Assembly (NCBI RefSeq): GCF_001279725.1 | Contig: NZ_LGDE01000009.1 | Span: forward strand, 1-15,081 | Source of the DNA: Streptomyces sp. WM4235 | Lineage (GTDB): Bacteria > Actinomycetota > Actinomycetes > Streptomycetales > Streptomycetaceae | Reading direction: 5' to 3' | Length of the DNA stretch: 15,081 bases | Shown: positions 7,452 to 13,757 of the stretch, piece by piece | How positions within the stretch are numbered: the stretch's first letter is position 1 | How the letters are laid out: each line of letters opens with the position of its first letter | Notes under the pieces: model-generated | What the model was told of the DNA's origin: nothing | The model's database searches: none | What the model saw: the letters and a program-made list of their open reading frames with translations, nothing else | Translations under genes and position numbers: made by a program

Positions 7452-8129
7452 ATGACTTCGACGCGCCTCACCGAGGAGTCCGACCCCTTCTGCCTGCAGC
7501 CGCTCGACGCCGCGGCGCTGCTCTTCGACGCCCCGTGGCACCGGTTCGCGGTGATCGGGGACAGCCTGTCGGCGGGCACCGGGGACGCCAGCCCCGGCTA
7601 TGTGGACAAGGGGTGGTCCGACCGGCTCGCCGACATCCTCCACCGTGTACGACCGGACCTGGCGTACCTGAACATCGCCGAGGACGGAGCGACGACGGCG
7701 CAGACCCTCGAGAAGCAGATCGACCACGCGATCGAGTTCGCACCGGACCTGCTGCACCTGCCGTGCGGCGCGAACGACCTCGTGCGACGCACGCCGGACT
7801 TCGCCGAGATCGAGCGGAAGCTGCGCCGCATGTACGAGCAGGCGTCGGAGACCGGCGCCCAGTTGACGACGTTCACCCTGGGCAGGGCGTACGTGATCCC
7901 CGTCTTCCCGGACTGGAGCGAGCGGGTCGTCAGGATCAACGACATCACCCGGCGCCTGGCCGCCGAGTTCGAGGCCGTCGTCGTCGACATGTGGCACCAC
8001 CCCGTCAACGACCGGGACGACCTGCTGAGCGAGGACCGCATCCACTTCTCGACCTCGGGACAGGCGGTGATGGCGGCGGAGATGGCCAAGGGCCTGAGCC
8101 ATGTCCTCGGTCGGACCACGCGCGCCTGA
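7452..8129 (+). CDS. SGNH/GDSL-type hydrolase, cytoplasmic
   Basis: 225 aa from the ATG at 7452; longer in-frame extensions would cross the operator and lack coding character. All SGNH blocks are visible: block I AVIGDSLSAGTG with nucleophile Ser38, block II Gly79 (EDGATT), block III GAND with Asn108, and block V DRIHFS with Asp195 and His198. No signal peptide is present, so it acts inside the cell, unlike many secreted GDSL lipases. The family cleaves acyl or acetyl esters. Divergent from tetR and sharing its operator with the exporter, it probably deacylates or otherwise modifies the compound the exporter removes (inference). The substrate cannot be read from sequence. Confidence 0.85.
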   Translation: MTSTRLTEESDPFCLQPLDAAALLFDAPWHRFAVIGDSLSAGTGDASPGYVDKGWSDRLADILHRVRPDLAYLNIAEDGATTAQTLEKQIDHAIEFAPDLLHLPCGANDLVRRTPDFAEIERKLRRMYEQASETGAQLTTFTLGRAYVIPVFPDWSERVVRINDITRRLAAEFEAVVVDMWHHPVNDRDDLLSEDRIHFSTSGQAVMAAEMAKGLSHVLGRTTRA

Positions 8130-8153
8130 GAGGGCGACCGACGCGAGAGGCCC

Positions 8154-8214
8154 GACGGATCCGAGGGATTCGACGGGCCCGAGGGATCCGGCGGCTCGAC
8201 GGATCGAGGGATTC
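8154..8214. repeat. Imperfect direct repeats after the hydrolase gene
   Basis: Three units of 17-18 bp at 8154-8171, 8172-8189 and 8198-8214 follow the pattern GACGG-N4-GAGGGATTC, with small changes. The block lies between the hydrolase stop and the terminator hairpin, is not in an obvious gene, and contains several GGATC words. Function unknown. Confidence 0.6.
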
Positions 8215-8289
8215 CTTTCGGGGAGCGTGGCGCAGGGGTCCCGCCCCGGCGCCCGCCCCCGGCCCGCCCCGATGGCGGGTGCTACGACC

Positions 8290-8312
8290 TGACCGGGGAC
8301 ACGTCCCGGTCA
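8290..8312. terminator. Hairpin between convergent hydrolase and kinase genes
   Basis: TGACCGGG and CCCGGTCA form an 8-bp perfect stem around 7 nt. It lies between the ends of the plus-strand hydrolase gene and the minus-strand kinase gene, so it may serve both. Confidence 0.5.
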
Positions 8313-8421
8313 GCGGCCGGCGCGCGGACCGGGGCGACTCCCCCGGCCGGGTTCGCGCGCCCGCCTGGGTTTCGTCCGGTGGTTCGGGCGGGTCCCTGGC
8401 CGAGGATCCGAAGGGGACGGC

Positions 8422-9573
8422 CTAGCCGCGCGGGGCCAGCGGCAGGTGTATCTCCACGAGCGTGCCGCCCTGTTCGCCCGCGGAGATCCGCAGCCGGCCA
8501 CCCAGCTCCTCCACGCGCTCGGTCATCGAGCACAGTCCGTACGTCGGACCGGGCGTGGCCGTCATCTCGGCGCCCATATCGGGGCCGGGGCCGGGGCCGA
8601 AGTCCTCCACCTTGGCGTACAGCCAGCGGCGTGTGGTGCGCACGCCCACCTCCACACGATCGGCGGCGGCATGGGCGAAGGCGTTGCGCAGTGCCTCGCG
8701 CAGGACCAGGAACAGCTCCTGCCGGAACCGCTCGGGGAGCAGCGTCTCGTCGCCCGTCACCCGCACGGTCACGCTCGCCGCGGGCCGGGCGCCCGTGAGG
8801 AAGGAGTCGAGGGCCTCGCGGAGCGAGGGCAGCCGCGAACGCCTGCGCAACCCGTCGACCAGAGACCGGTTCTCCTGTCCGGCCTCGTCCAACGCCCTTC
8901 CCGCGGCGGCCAGATGGGACGAGGCGGCCTCCGGCTCGCGCACGGCCAGGGTGACGCTGTGGCGGGCCGCGGCGAGTGCGCCGCCGAGCTCGTCGTGCAA
9001 CTGTCGGGCCAGCCGGCGGCTGTCGCTCCACCCTCCGTCGCCCTGCCAGAAGTTCGTGCCCGCACCGGACATGGCCTCGCCGAGGCTCCGTACGACGGCC
9101 ACCGCGCGCAGCAGTCCGGTGCCGGTGTGGGCCGCTCCGTGCTCCATGACGTGCAGCAGGGCGCACTCCAGGAGCAGCGAGGCGGCACCGACCAGCCGGT
9201 GTGCGGTGGCCGCGGGCGGGACGGCCTCCTCGGCGCTCTCCGGGAGGTCGGGATTCCCCGCGCGCGACAGGACGGTCCGGGCGAACGACTCCAAGGTGGA
9301 GCGCAGTTCGGGCAGATCCGCCTCGGCGGGCGTCAGTACGGAGGGCAGCCGGATCGCGAACCGCTCCAGGACGGCCTCGGTCTCCCAGCTCGCCAGCACC
9401 GGGGCGGCGGCCCCGGCCGGGTGGGGTGACCCGGGCGTGTTCGGGTCACGGCGTAAGCCCGGGACCACCGGCGGGGTGCGCGGTCGGTACAGACGCGGGG
9501 CGGCGCGCAGCAGTCCTTCGTTCAGGGCCTCGCTGAAGCCGCTTCCCGCGAGGGTGGCGGTCGAGCTGTGCAT
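8422..9573 (-). CDS. Soluble HisKA_3-type sensor histidine kinase
   Basis: 383 aa, started by ATG with GAGGAG 5 nt upstream. No membrane helix or signal peptide is visible, so the kinase is cytoplasmic. Residues 1-170 are an unrecognised, Pro/Ala-rich sensory region ending in an alpha-helical part (AHRLVGAASLLLECALLHVM). The H-box ARQLHDELGGALAAARHS puts the phospho-acceptor at His193 with DELG after it, typical of NarL-partner (HPK7) kinases. The ATPase domain has the N-box REALRNAFAHA (Asn297), G1 VEDFGPGPG, and G2 YGLCSMTERVEELGG. No LuxR-type partner is adjacent. Its promoter is almost identical to that of the OmpR-type regulator 1.8 kb away, suggesting joint function under GBL control. 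The signal is unknown. Confidence 0.85.
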   Translation of the reverse strand: MHSSTATLAGSGFSEALNEGLLRAAPRLYRPRTPPVVPGLRRDPNTPGSPHPAGAAAPVLASWETEAVLERFAIRLPSVLTPAEADLPELRSTLESFARTVLSRAGNPDLPESAEEAVPPAATAHRLVGAASLLLECALLHVMEHGAAHTGTGLLRAVAVVRSLGEAMSGAGTNFWQGDGGWSDSRRLARQLHDELGGALAAARHSVTLAVREPEAASSHLAAAGRALDEAGQENRSLVDGLRRRSRLPSLREALDSFLTGARPAASVTVRVTGDETLLPERFRQELFLVLREALRNAFAHAAADRVEVGVRTTRRWLYAKVEDFGPGPGPDMGAEMTATPGPTYGLCSMTERVEELGGRLRISAGEQGGTLVEIHLPLAPRG

Positions 9574-9612
9574 CGGAACTCCTCGACGTTCGGGGCCGCT
9601 GACGACGGCCCG

Positions 9613-9643
9613 AACATAACAAACAGACCTGTCTGATTGTCAA
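9613..9643 (-). promoter_or_regulatory. Kinase gene promoter with embedded ARE-like GBL-receptor site
   Basis: Minus strand: TTGACA (9643-9638), 19 nt, TATGTT (9618-9613), about 40 nt before the kinase ATG. The ARE-like palindrome 9619-9640 (half-sites ACAAACAGAC and GTCTGATTGT on the plus strand, 9 of 10 symmetric, 2-nt centre) fills the spacer and touches the -35. It resembles the autoregulatory elements bound by ArpA/ScbR-type receptors. It also lies upstream of the divergent TetR gene. Confidence 0.75.
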
Positions 9644-9678
9644 GGCCTCACGGAATGCAAGTCATGGCGGGGAAATCC

Positions 9679-9694
9679 GTCAAGTCAGCTTCTG
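9679..9694. repeat. Shared promoter-upstream motif, copy 1
   Basis: GTCAAGTCAGCTTCTG recurs with one change and one gap at 12256-12270. Each copy lies about 40 bp upstream of an ARE-containing promoter on the minus strand (kinase and response regulator), so it may be an activator site. Confidence 0.4.
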
Positions 9695-9858
9695 TGCTCT
9701 AAAACTGACGCATTCTTGGTGGAGTGGGCGGGATGATTCGCCTAGGGGGTGTCAGTGGAAACAGGCAGGGTTGTATTGTTCCGCTTGGGTGGTGACGCCG
9801 GTCCGTGCGCTCCAGCCCCTGTGAATGGTCATGTCGAGGAAGAGGCAGGCACAGCGCG

Positions 9859-10554
9859 ATGCAGAAGCGGTCAGAGCTGACCCGCCAGGCCCTCGTCCGG
9901 GCGGCGACGGAACTCATCGCGAACGGCCGGCTCGCCGACGCCGGTCTGGTGAACATCTGTCGCATCGCGGGGGTGAGCCGGGGCGCGCTGTACCACCACT
10001 TCTCCTCCACCGCGGAGTTGGTGGCCGAGGTGTATGCACAGGCACACGCGCGGACGGCCGCCCTGGCGGAGGACAGTTTCCAGGGTTCCGCGGCCGGCGC
10101 CCCGGCCCGGTTCAGCGCGGCCCTCGGCGCGGCGATGGGCGAGGACCGGTTGGTGCGCGCGGGCATGCGGTTGAGCGCCGAAGGCTCCGAGGAACCGCCT
10201 TGGTTGCGCGACGAGTTGCTGGACCGGGTGCACGCGAAGGTCGTCGAGGGGGCCCGTCACGACGGGGCGAGCGGTACGCGCGGGTCGTCCGACACGCGCC
10301 CGGAAGACCTGGCGGACCTCGCCGTCGTGGTGACCGCCGGTCTGGAATCGCTGGGTTACACCGACGTCCGGTGGTGGGACCCGCGGACGGCGCGGCGGAT
10401 CTGGGCCATGGTGCTTCCCCTGCTCGGGGAGGTGGTCGGGGCGGAGACGGCCGGCACCGCGGAGGTGGACACCCCCGGTTCCGCTTCCGCCCGCGCGGAC
10501 ACCACCGCCCGGGCGGACGGCCCCGATGGCGCGGACTGCACGGATCAGGACTGA
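9859..10554 (+). CDS. TetR-family regulator, possibly GBL-receptor-like
   Basis: 231 aa. The N-terminal TetR domain reads RQALVRAATELIANGRL, with the HTH VNICRIAGVSRGALYHHFSS at about residues 31-50. The segment RLVRAGMRLSAEG resembles the VxRAGxRLS stretch of ScbR-like receptors and pseudo-receptors, but the rest diverges, so the subgroup is uncertain. The last 35 residues are an Ala/Asp/Thr-rich tail with no predicted fold. I chose the ATG at 9859; an upstream GTG at 9805 would add 18 residues unlike TetR N-termini. The gene diverges from the kinase across 285 bp that hold an ARE-like site, and its 3' end overlaps the convergent receptor gene by 10 bp. Confidence 0.78.
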   Translation: MQKRSELTRQALVRAATELIANGRLADAGLVNICRIAGVSRGALYHHFSSTAELVAEVYAQAHARTAALAEDSFQGSAAGAPARFSAALGAAMGEDRLVRAGMRLSAEGSEEPPWLRDELLDRVHAKVVEGARHDGASGTRGSSDTRPEDLADLAVVVTAGLESLGYTDVRWWDPRTARRIWAMVLPLLGEVVGAETAGTAEVDTPGSASARADTTARADGPDGADCTDQD

Positions 10555-11195
10555 GCGGGGATCCGCGGGCTCGCCGGTTCGGATCCGGCGGCCGGCGGCG
10601 GAGTGACGCGCAGCATGCCGATCATGCCCGCTCCGGCGATGCCGGGCAGCAGGAACCGCCACAGCGTGCTGACGCGTTCGATGAGGTCACGTCGGTCGGT
10701 GTACACCTGCGACATCACCTGCATGCCGGTGAACGTCCCGACGATGATGTCCGTCGCCTCCGGCAGGTTCAGCCCGGGCAGCGTCTCGCCCTGGTCCCGG
10801 GCCTGTTCGAGCAGACGGAGGATGGCCGCGCTCGACTGCTCGTAGGGGGTGATCGGAGGGCGGGGGAAGGAGGTCTGCTCCACCGCCAGCCGAACGCTCG
10901 CGCGCAGTACGGGGTCGCGCTGCAACCGGCAGGCGAACTCCAGCGTCAGGTCGATGATGGCTTGCAGCTTCACCGGTTGCTCGGGGACCACGAGGGCCTC
11001 GCTGTGCGCGGCCATCAGGGCGACGGCGATGGCCTCCTTCGAGGGAAAGTGGTGATAGAGCGCCCCTCTGGTCAGCCCGGTGCTCGCCAGGATCTCGTTG
11101 GTGCTCGCGGCGTCGAATCCGCGTACGTCGAAGACCCGCGCCGCAGCCTCGAGAATCGAGCGCCGCGACCGCGTTCCGCGTTCCTGCTGTCCCAT
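10545..11195 (-). CDS. ArpA/ScbR-type gamma-butyrolactone receptor (TetR family)
   Basis: 216 aa. HTH: STNEILASTGLTRGALYHHF at residues 31-50, followed by PSKEAIAVAL. The ligand domain carries receptor-family signatures: VPEQPVKLQAIIDLTLEFACRLQ (about 70-92), VLRASVRLAVEQ, LLEQARDQGETLP and DIIVGTFTGMQVMSQVYTDRRDL. This pattern is characteristic of GBL receptors that repress target promoters until a butyrolactone binds. The Trp important for ligand binding in ArpA/CprB/ScbR seems to be replaced, aligning with Ser121. GAGG lies 7 nt before the ATG. ARE-like sites occur in front of this gene, afsA, the kinase and the response-regulator genes. It could be a true receptor or a pseudo-receptor responding to another ligand. 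Confidence 0.85.
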   Translation of the reverse strand: MGQQERGTRSRRSILEAAARVFDVRGFDAASTNEILASTGLTRGALYHHFPSKEAIAVALMAAHSEALVVPEQPVKLQAIIDLTLEFACRLQRDPVLRASVRLAVEQTSFPRPPITPYEQSSAAILRLLEQARDQGETLPGLNLPEATDIIVGTFTGMQVMSQVYTDRRDLIERVSTLWRFLLPGIAGAGMIGMLRVTPPPAAGSEPASPRIPAQS

Positions 11196-11215
11196 CCCGG
11201 ACCCTCGCACTCGCC

Positions 11216-11243
11216 TGGATATCGAACCGACTTGTCTGCATCC
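11216..11243 (-). promoter_or_regulatory. ARE-like site and weak promoter of the receptor gene
   Basis: Plus-strand half-sites TCGAACCGAC and GTCTGCATCC (11222-11243) share the GACTTGTCTG core with the site before the response regulator. The site ends about 27 nt from the receptor start. On the minus strand TATCCA (11221-11216) occupies the -10 position seen in the other ARE promoters, but the -35 is poor. This suggests weak autoregulated expression. Confidence 0.55.
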
Positions 11244-11296
11244 TATTGCCAGATGGGCGAGGAGGTGGCAACGGGCACCGGTGAACCGGAACGGCT

Positions 11297-11322
11297 CTCC
11301 CGGGCGAGGCGTCGCTCGGGAG
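11297..11322 (-). terminator. Hairpin after the response regulator gene
   Basis: CTCCCGGGCGA and TCGCTCGGGAG form an 11-bp stem with one mismatch around GGCG, 26 nt past the response-regulator stop. It would separate that transcript from the receptor gene downstream. Confidence 0.55.
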
Positions 11323-11347
11323 CCCCGGCCGGGGCCGTTCGGGCGCG

Positions 11348-12130
11348 TCAGGGGTGGCCGAGGCGGAAGCCGACTCCGCGGACCGTGATGATCCAGTTGC
11401 TCGAACCGAGCTTGCCGCGCAGGCTGCTGACGTGCGTGTCGATGGTGCGACCCCGGTGCGACCAGGCGTCCTCCCACACCTGGGTCATCAACTGGCGTCG
11501 GGAGAGGACGGCGCCGGGCTGTGAGGCCAGGGCGTGCAGCAGGTCGAACTCCTTGAGGGTGAGGTCCACCGGGCGCCCGTGCAGGGTGGTCTCGCGGGTC
11601 GTCGCGTCGATGTGCAGGGGGCCGTGGTCGATGGCCCGGGCGGCGGTCTGACGGGGCCGGGCCCGGCGCATCACCGCCTCGATGCGGGCCAGGAGTTCGC
11701 GGAATCCGTACGGCTTGACCATGTAGTCGTCGGAGCCGGCCTGGAGGCCCAGTACCCGGTCCAGCTCGCTGCCGCGGGCGGTGACGGCGATGATCGGGGT
11801 GTCGCTGACGGCCCGGATGCCCCGACAGACCTCCAGACCGTCCAGATCCGGCAGGTCGAGGTCGAGCAGGACCAGGTCGACCCGCGGGTGCGATTGCAGG
11901 GCCTCCCCGCCGGTGGCCACGCTCTCGGCCAGGTACCCCTGCCTGAGCAGGCCCTGGACGAGCGTGTCGGCGGCGCGCGCCTCGTTCTCGACGACCAGGA
12001 GGCGCAGTGGGGCGCGCTCGGCGGTGGCCGGGGCGGCCGGCGGAACGGGTGTGGGGCGGTGCGGCTGGTGGATCAAGGGGTGATGCCGCTCTGTGCGGGG
12101 TTCGAGTAGCTCTAAGGCCTGCCGGTTCAT
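11348..12130 (-). CDS. OmpR/PhoB-type response regulator
   Basis: 260 aa from the ATG at 12130, which has AGGAGG 5 nt upstream; an in-frame GTG at 12148 lies before that site. Residues 1-40 are an unusual His/Pro-rich extension (RTERHHPLIHQPHRPTP). Receiver domain: RLLVVENEARAADTL (43-57), phospho-acceptor Asp90 in LLDLDLPDLDG, Thr117 in VTAR and Lys139 in VKPY. The acidic pocket reads Glu48-Asn49 where most OmpR-type proteins have Glu-Asp. The winged helix includes LTLKEFDLLHALASQPGAVLS, and the C-terminus has RTIDTHVSSLRGKLG then TVRGVGFRLG. No kinase gene is adjacent; its promoter twins that of the soluble kinase. JadR1-like atypical regulators near GBL genes are a possible parallel. Confidence 0.85.
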   Translation of the reverse strand: MNRQALELLEPRTERHHPLIHQPHRPTPVPPAAPATAERAPLRLLVVENEARAADTLVQGLLRQGYLAESVATGGEALQSHPRVDLVLLDLDLPDLDGLEVCRGIRAVSDTPIIAVTARGSELDRVLGLQAGSDDYMVKPYGFRELLARIEAVMRRARPRQTAARAIDHGPLHIDATTRETTLHGRPVDLTLKEFDLLHALASQPGAVLSRRQLMTQVWEDAWSHRGRTIDTHVSSLRGKLGSSNWIITVRGVGFRLGHP

Positions 12131-12187
12131 CTGTTCCTCCTGAGGCACGGCGTCGCACCACGGCCTGCTGAATGCTCGCGTTTGTCG

Positions 12188-12218
12188 AAGATACCAAACA
12201 GACTTGTCTGATTGTCAA
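12188..12218 (-). promoter_or_regulatory. Response-regulator promoter with embedded ARE-like site
   Basis: Minus strand: TTGACA (12218-12213), 19 nt, TATCTT (12193-12188). The ARE-like palindrome 12194-12215 (half-sites CCAAACAGAC and GTCTGATTGT, 8 of 10 symmetric) fills the spacer. Over 31 positions only three differ from the kinase promoter at 9613-9643. The leader would be about 51 nt. Confidence 0.75.
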
Positions 12219-12255
12219 CGCGTCTCACGCGTGCGGGTGTCGTCTCTGACGTTGA

Positions 12256-12270
12256 GTCAAGTGGCTTCTG
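12256..12270. repeat. Shared promoter-upstream motif, copy 2
   Basis: GTCAAGTGGCTTCTG, about 38 bp upstream of the response-regulator -35, matches copy 1 at 9679-9694 in sequence and in distance from the ARE. Confidence 0.4.
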
Positions 12271-12556
12271 GTGGCCGGGTATTGACTGATATCGGCAGGT
12301 GTTTCGGGGTCTGAGGGGTGCGTGGGGGCTTCCGGTACACCTCTCCGTAACCCCGGAGAAATCGAGCAGCGTTGTATGTTTAACGAGGCTGAGTAGCCCG
12401 CGTTTCCGGCCGGATGGCCGACCGTGGGGTGGCCGAAACGCGCACGTCAGGACGTATCCACCTCCGTCCGGAATGCTCTGCGAGAGTCTGGGGGTGAGGG
12501 GGTGAAGAAGGTGTGCACTGCACGGGTTCTGGGCGGTTTACAGACCAAGCCTTTAC
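12271..12556. other. Intergenic region between response-regulator and afsA promoters
   Basis: No convincing gene. Frames here lack ribosome sites and have no consistent codon bias. The region is locally AT-richer (around 12280-12390), contains TTGACTGATATC near 12283 and TTGTATGTTTAA near 12373, and could hold further activator or operator sites. None is strong enough to call. Confidence 0.4.
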
Positions 12557-12587
12557 TTGACCTACCGAACCGACCTGTCTGTATCTT
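12557..12587 (+). promoter_or_regulatory. afsA promoter with embedded ARE-like site
   Basis: TTGACC (12557-12562), 19 nt, TATCTT (12582-12587): the same layout and an identical -10 to the response-regulator promoter. The ARE-like site 12565-12586 has half-sites CCGAACCGAC and GTCTGTATCT with the GACCTGTCTG core. Receptor binding here would repress signal synthesis. The leader is about 83 nt. Confidence 0.72.
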
Positions 12588-12605
12588 GAGGCCGCAACAG
12601 AGCGT

Positions 12606-12624
12606 CAGCCACGGGGGGTGGCTG
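12606..12624 (+). other. Hairpin in the afsA leader RNA
   Basis: CAGCCAC and GTGGCTG form a perfect 7-bp stem closing on GGGGG, early in the predicted afsA leader and 52 nt before the start codon. It may stabilise the RNA or be incidental. Confidence 0.4.
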
Positions 12625-12676
12625 CTGGTGTTTGGCTCGCCGACCCCTGCCCAGCATCAGATCAGGAGTGCTACGC

Positions 12677-13735
12677 ATGCCGTCTCTTGCGTCCACGACC
12701 CGCGAGCCCGTTCGGAACGCGCCCTTAGTTCCGCAGCCTCGCACCGCAGTTCCGCAACCTCACACCACCACCAGGCACGCCGGTCTCACCACGACCGTCC
12801 CGCGCGAGTACGTCCACCGCGCCGCCGTCTCCGAAGTCCTGCTCACCGGCTGGGAGCCGGCCGCCGACGCCTCGCCCGCCCACCGCTCGGGCCCGCGACC
12901 CGGCATCGAAAGCGTCCCCGACGGGCCCGACGCCTTCGTCGTCCGGTCCCAATGGCCCCGAGGGCACTCGCTGTTCTCCCAGACCGGCGGCTACCAGGAC
13001 CCGATGCTGCTGATCGAGTCCGTACGCCAGATCGGCGCCCTGCTCTCGCACGCCGAGTTCGACGTCCCCTTCGGTCACCAGTTCCTGATGTGGGACATGT
13101 CGTTCGCCACCACCAAGGACCTGCTCGTGGCCGGCCCCGCCCCCGCCGAGGTGGAACTGCGCACCGTCTGCCACGACGTGGTCCGTCGGGGCAGGGTCCT
13201 CTCCGGGATGCGGTACGACGTCACCGCCCTGGTCGACGGCGTGCCGTTGGCCACCGCGGGCGCGGCGTTCAGCTGCACCAGCCCCGCCGTGCACCGAAGA
13301 CTGCGAGGCGACCGCCCCACCAGCACGGACCGCGTTCCCGGCCGCCCGATCGACCCGGCCCTGGTCGGCCGCACCGTCCCCACGCACGTGGTCCTCACCG
13401 AGGATCCGACGGCCGAGCGGGACCACCAGTGGGAGTTGCGTGTCGACAGCACGCACCCCATCTTCTTCGACCACCCGGTCGACCACGTCCCGGGCATGGT
13501 GCTCCTGGAGGCGGCCCGGCAGGCCGCGCACGCCTCCACCGGCCTGCCCGACGCCCTCGTCATCAGCCTCGACAGCACTTTCGCCCGCTACGCCGAACTC
13601 GACAGGCCCTGCCGCATAGAGGCCCACCCCGGCCTCGTCGACGCCGCCGGCCACATCCTCGTACAGGTCTGCGGTTTCCAGGACGACCAGACCGTCTTCG
13701 CCGCCGACCTGGTGCTCAGTCCCCGCAACGGTTGA
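12677..13735 (+). CDS. afsA: AfsA-family gamma-butyrolactone biosynthesis protein
   Basis: 352 aa; AGGAG lies 8 nt before the ATG. Two AfsA hotdog-like domains follow a Pro/Thr-rich N-terminus of about 40 residues. Domain 1 (about 42-205) begins VPREYVHRAAVSEVLLTGW and contains YQDPMLLIESVRQIGALL and FGHQFLMWDMSF. Domain 2 (about 232-348) contains HPIFFDHPVDHVPGMVLLEAARQAA. Glu114/Arg117 and Glu278/Arg281 fit the paired E-x-x-R sites of the family. AfsA couples a beta-ketoacyl-ACP to dihydroxyacetone phosphate in GBL synthesis. The ARE-like promoter and the receptor gene nearby support that role. The epimerase gene follows 22 bp downstream and is probably cotranscribed. Confidence 0.9.
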   Translation: MPSLASTTREPVRNAPLVPQPRTAVPQPHTTTRHAGLTTTVPREYVHRAAVSEVLLTGWEPAADASPAHRSGPRPGIESVPDGPDAFVVRSQWPRGHSLFSQTGGYQDPMLLIESVRQIGALLSHAEFDVPFGHQFLMWDMSFATTKDLLVAGPAPAEVELRTVCHDVVRRGRVLSGMRYDVTALVDGVPLATAGAAFSCTSPAVHRRLRGDRPTSTDRVPGRPIDPALVGRTVPTHVVLTEDPTAERDHQWELRVDSTHPIFFDHPVDHVPGMVLLEAARQAAHASTGLPDALVISLDSTFARYAELDRPCRIEAHPGLVDAAGHILVQVCGFQDDQTVFAADLVLSPRNG

Positions 13736-13757
13736 TCCCATCCTGACGGGAGTCCGC

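Noticed and set aside
8446..9619. Plus-strand frames of over 300 codons antisense to the kinase gene
   Set aside because: The minus-strand frame has all kinase motifs; the plus frames have Ser/Arg-rich shadow composition.
9825..11651. 608-codon plus-strand frame across both TetR genes
   Set aside because: A Gly/Arg-rich shadow spanning convergent real genes and intergenic regions, without any motif.
12340..12362. CTCCG/CGGAG mini-hairpin as a terminator or riboswitch
   Set aside because: Only a 5-bp stem with no supporting context.
12299..12505. Possible 68-aa gene between the response-regulator and afsA promoters
   Set aside because: No ribosome site, weak codon bias, and no family resemblance.
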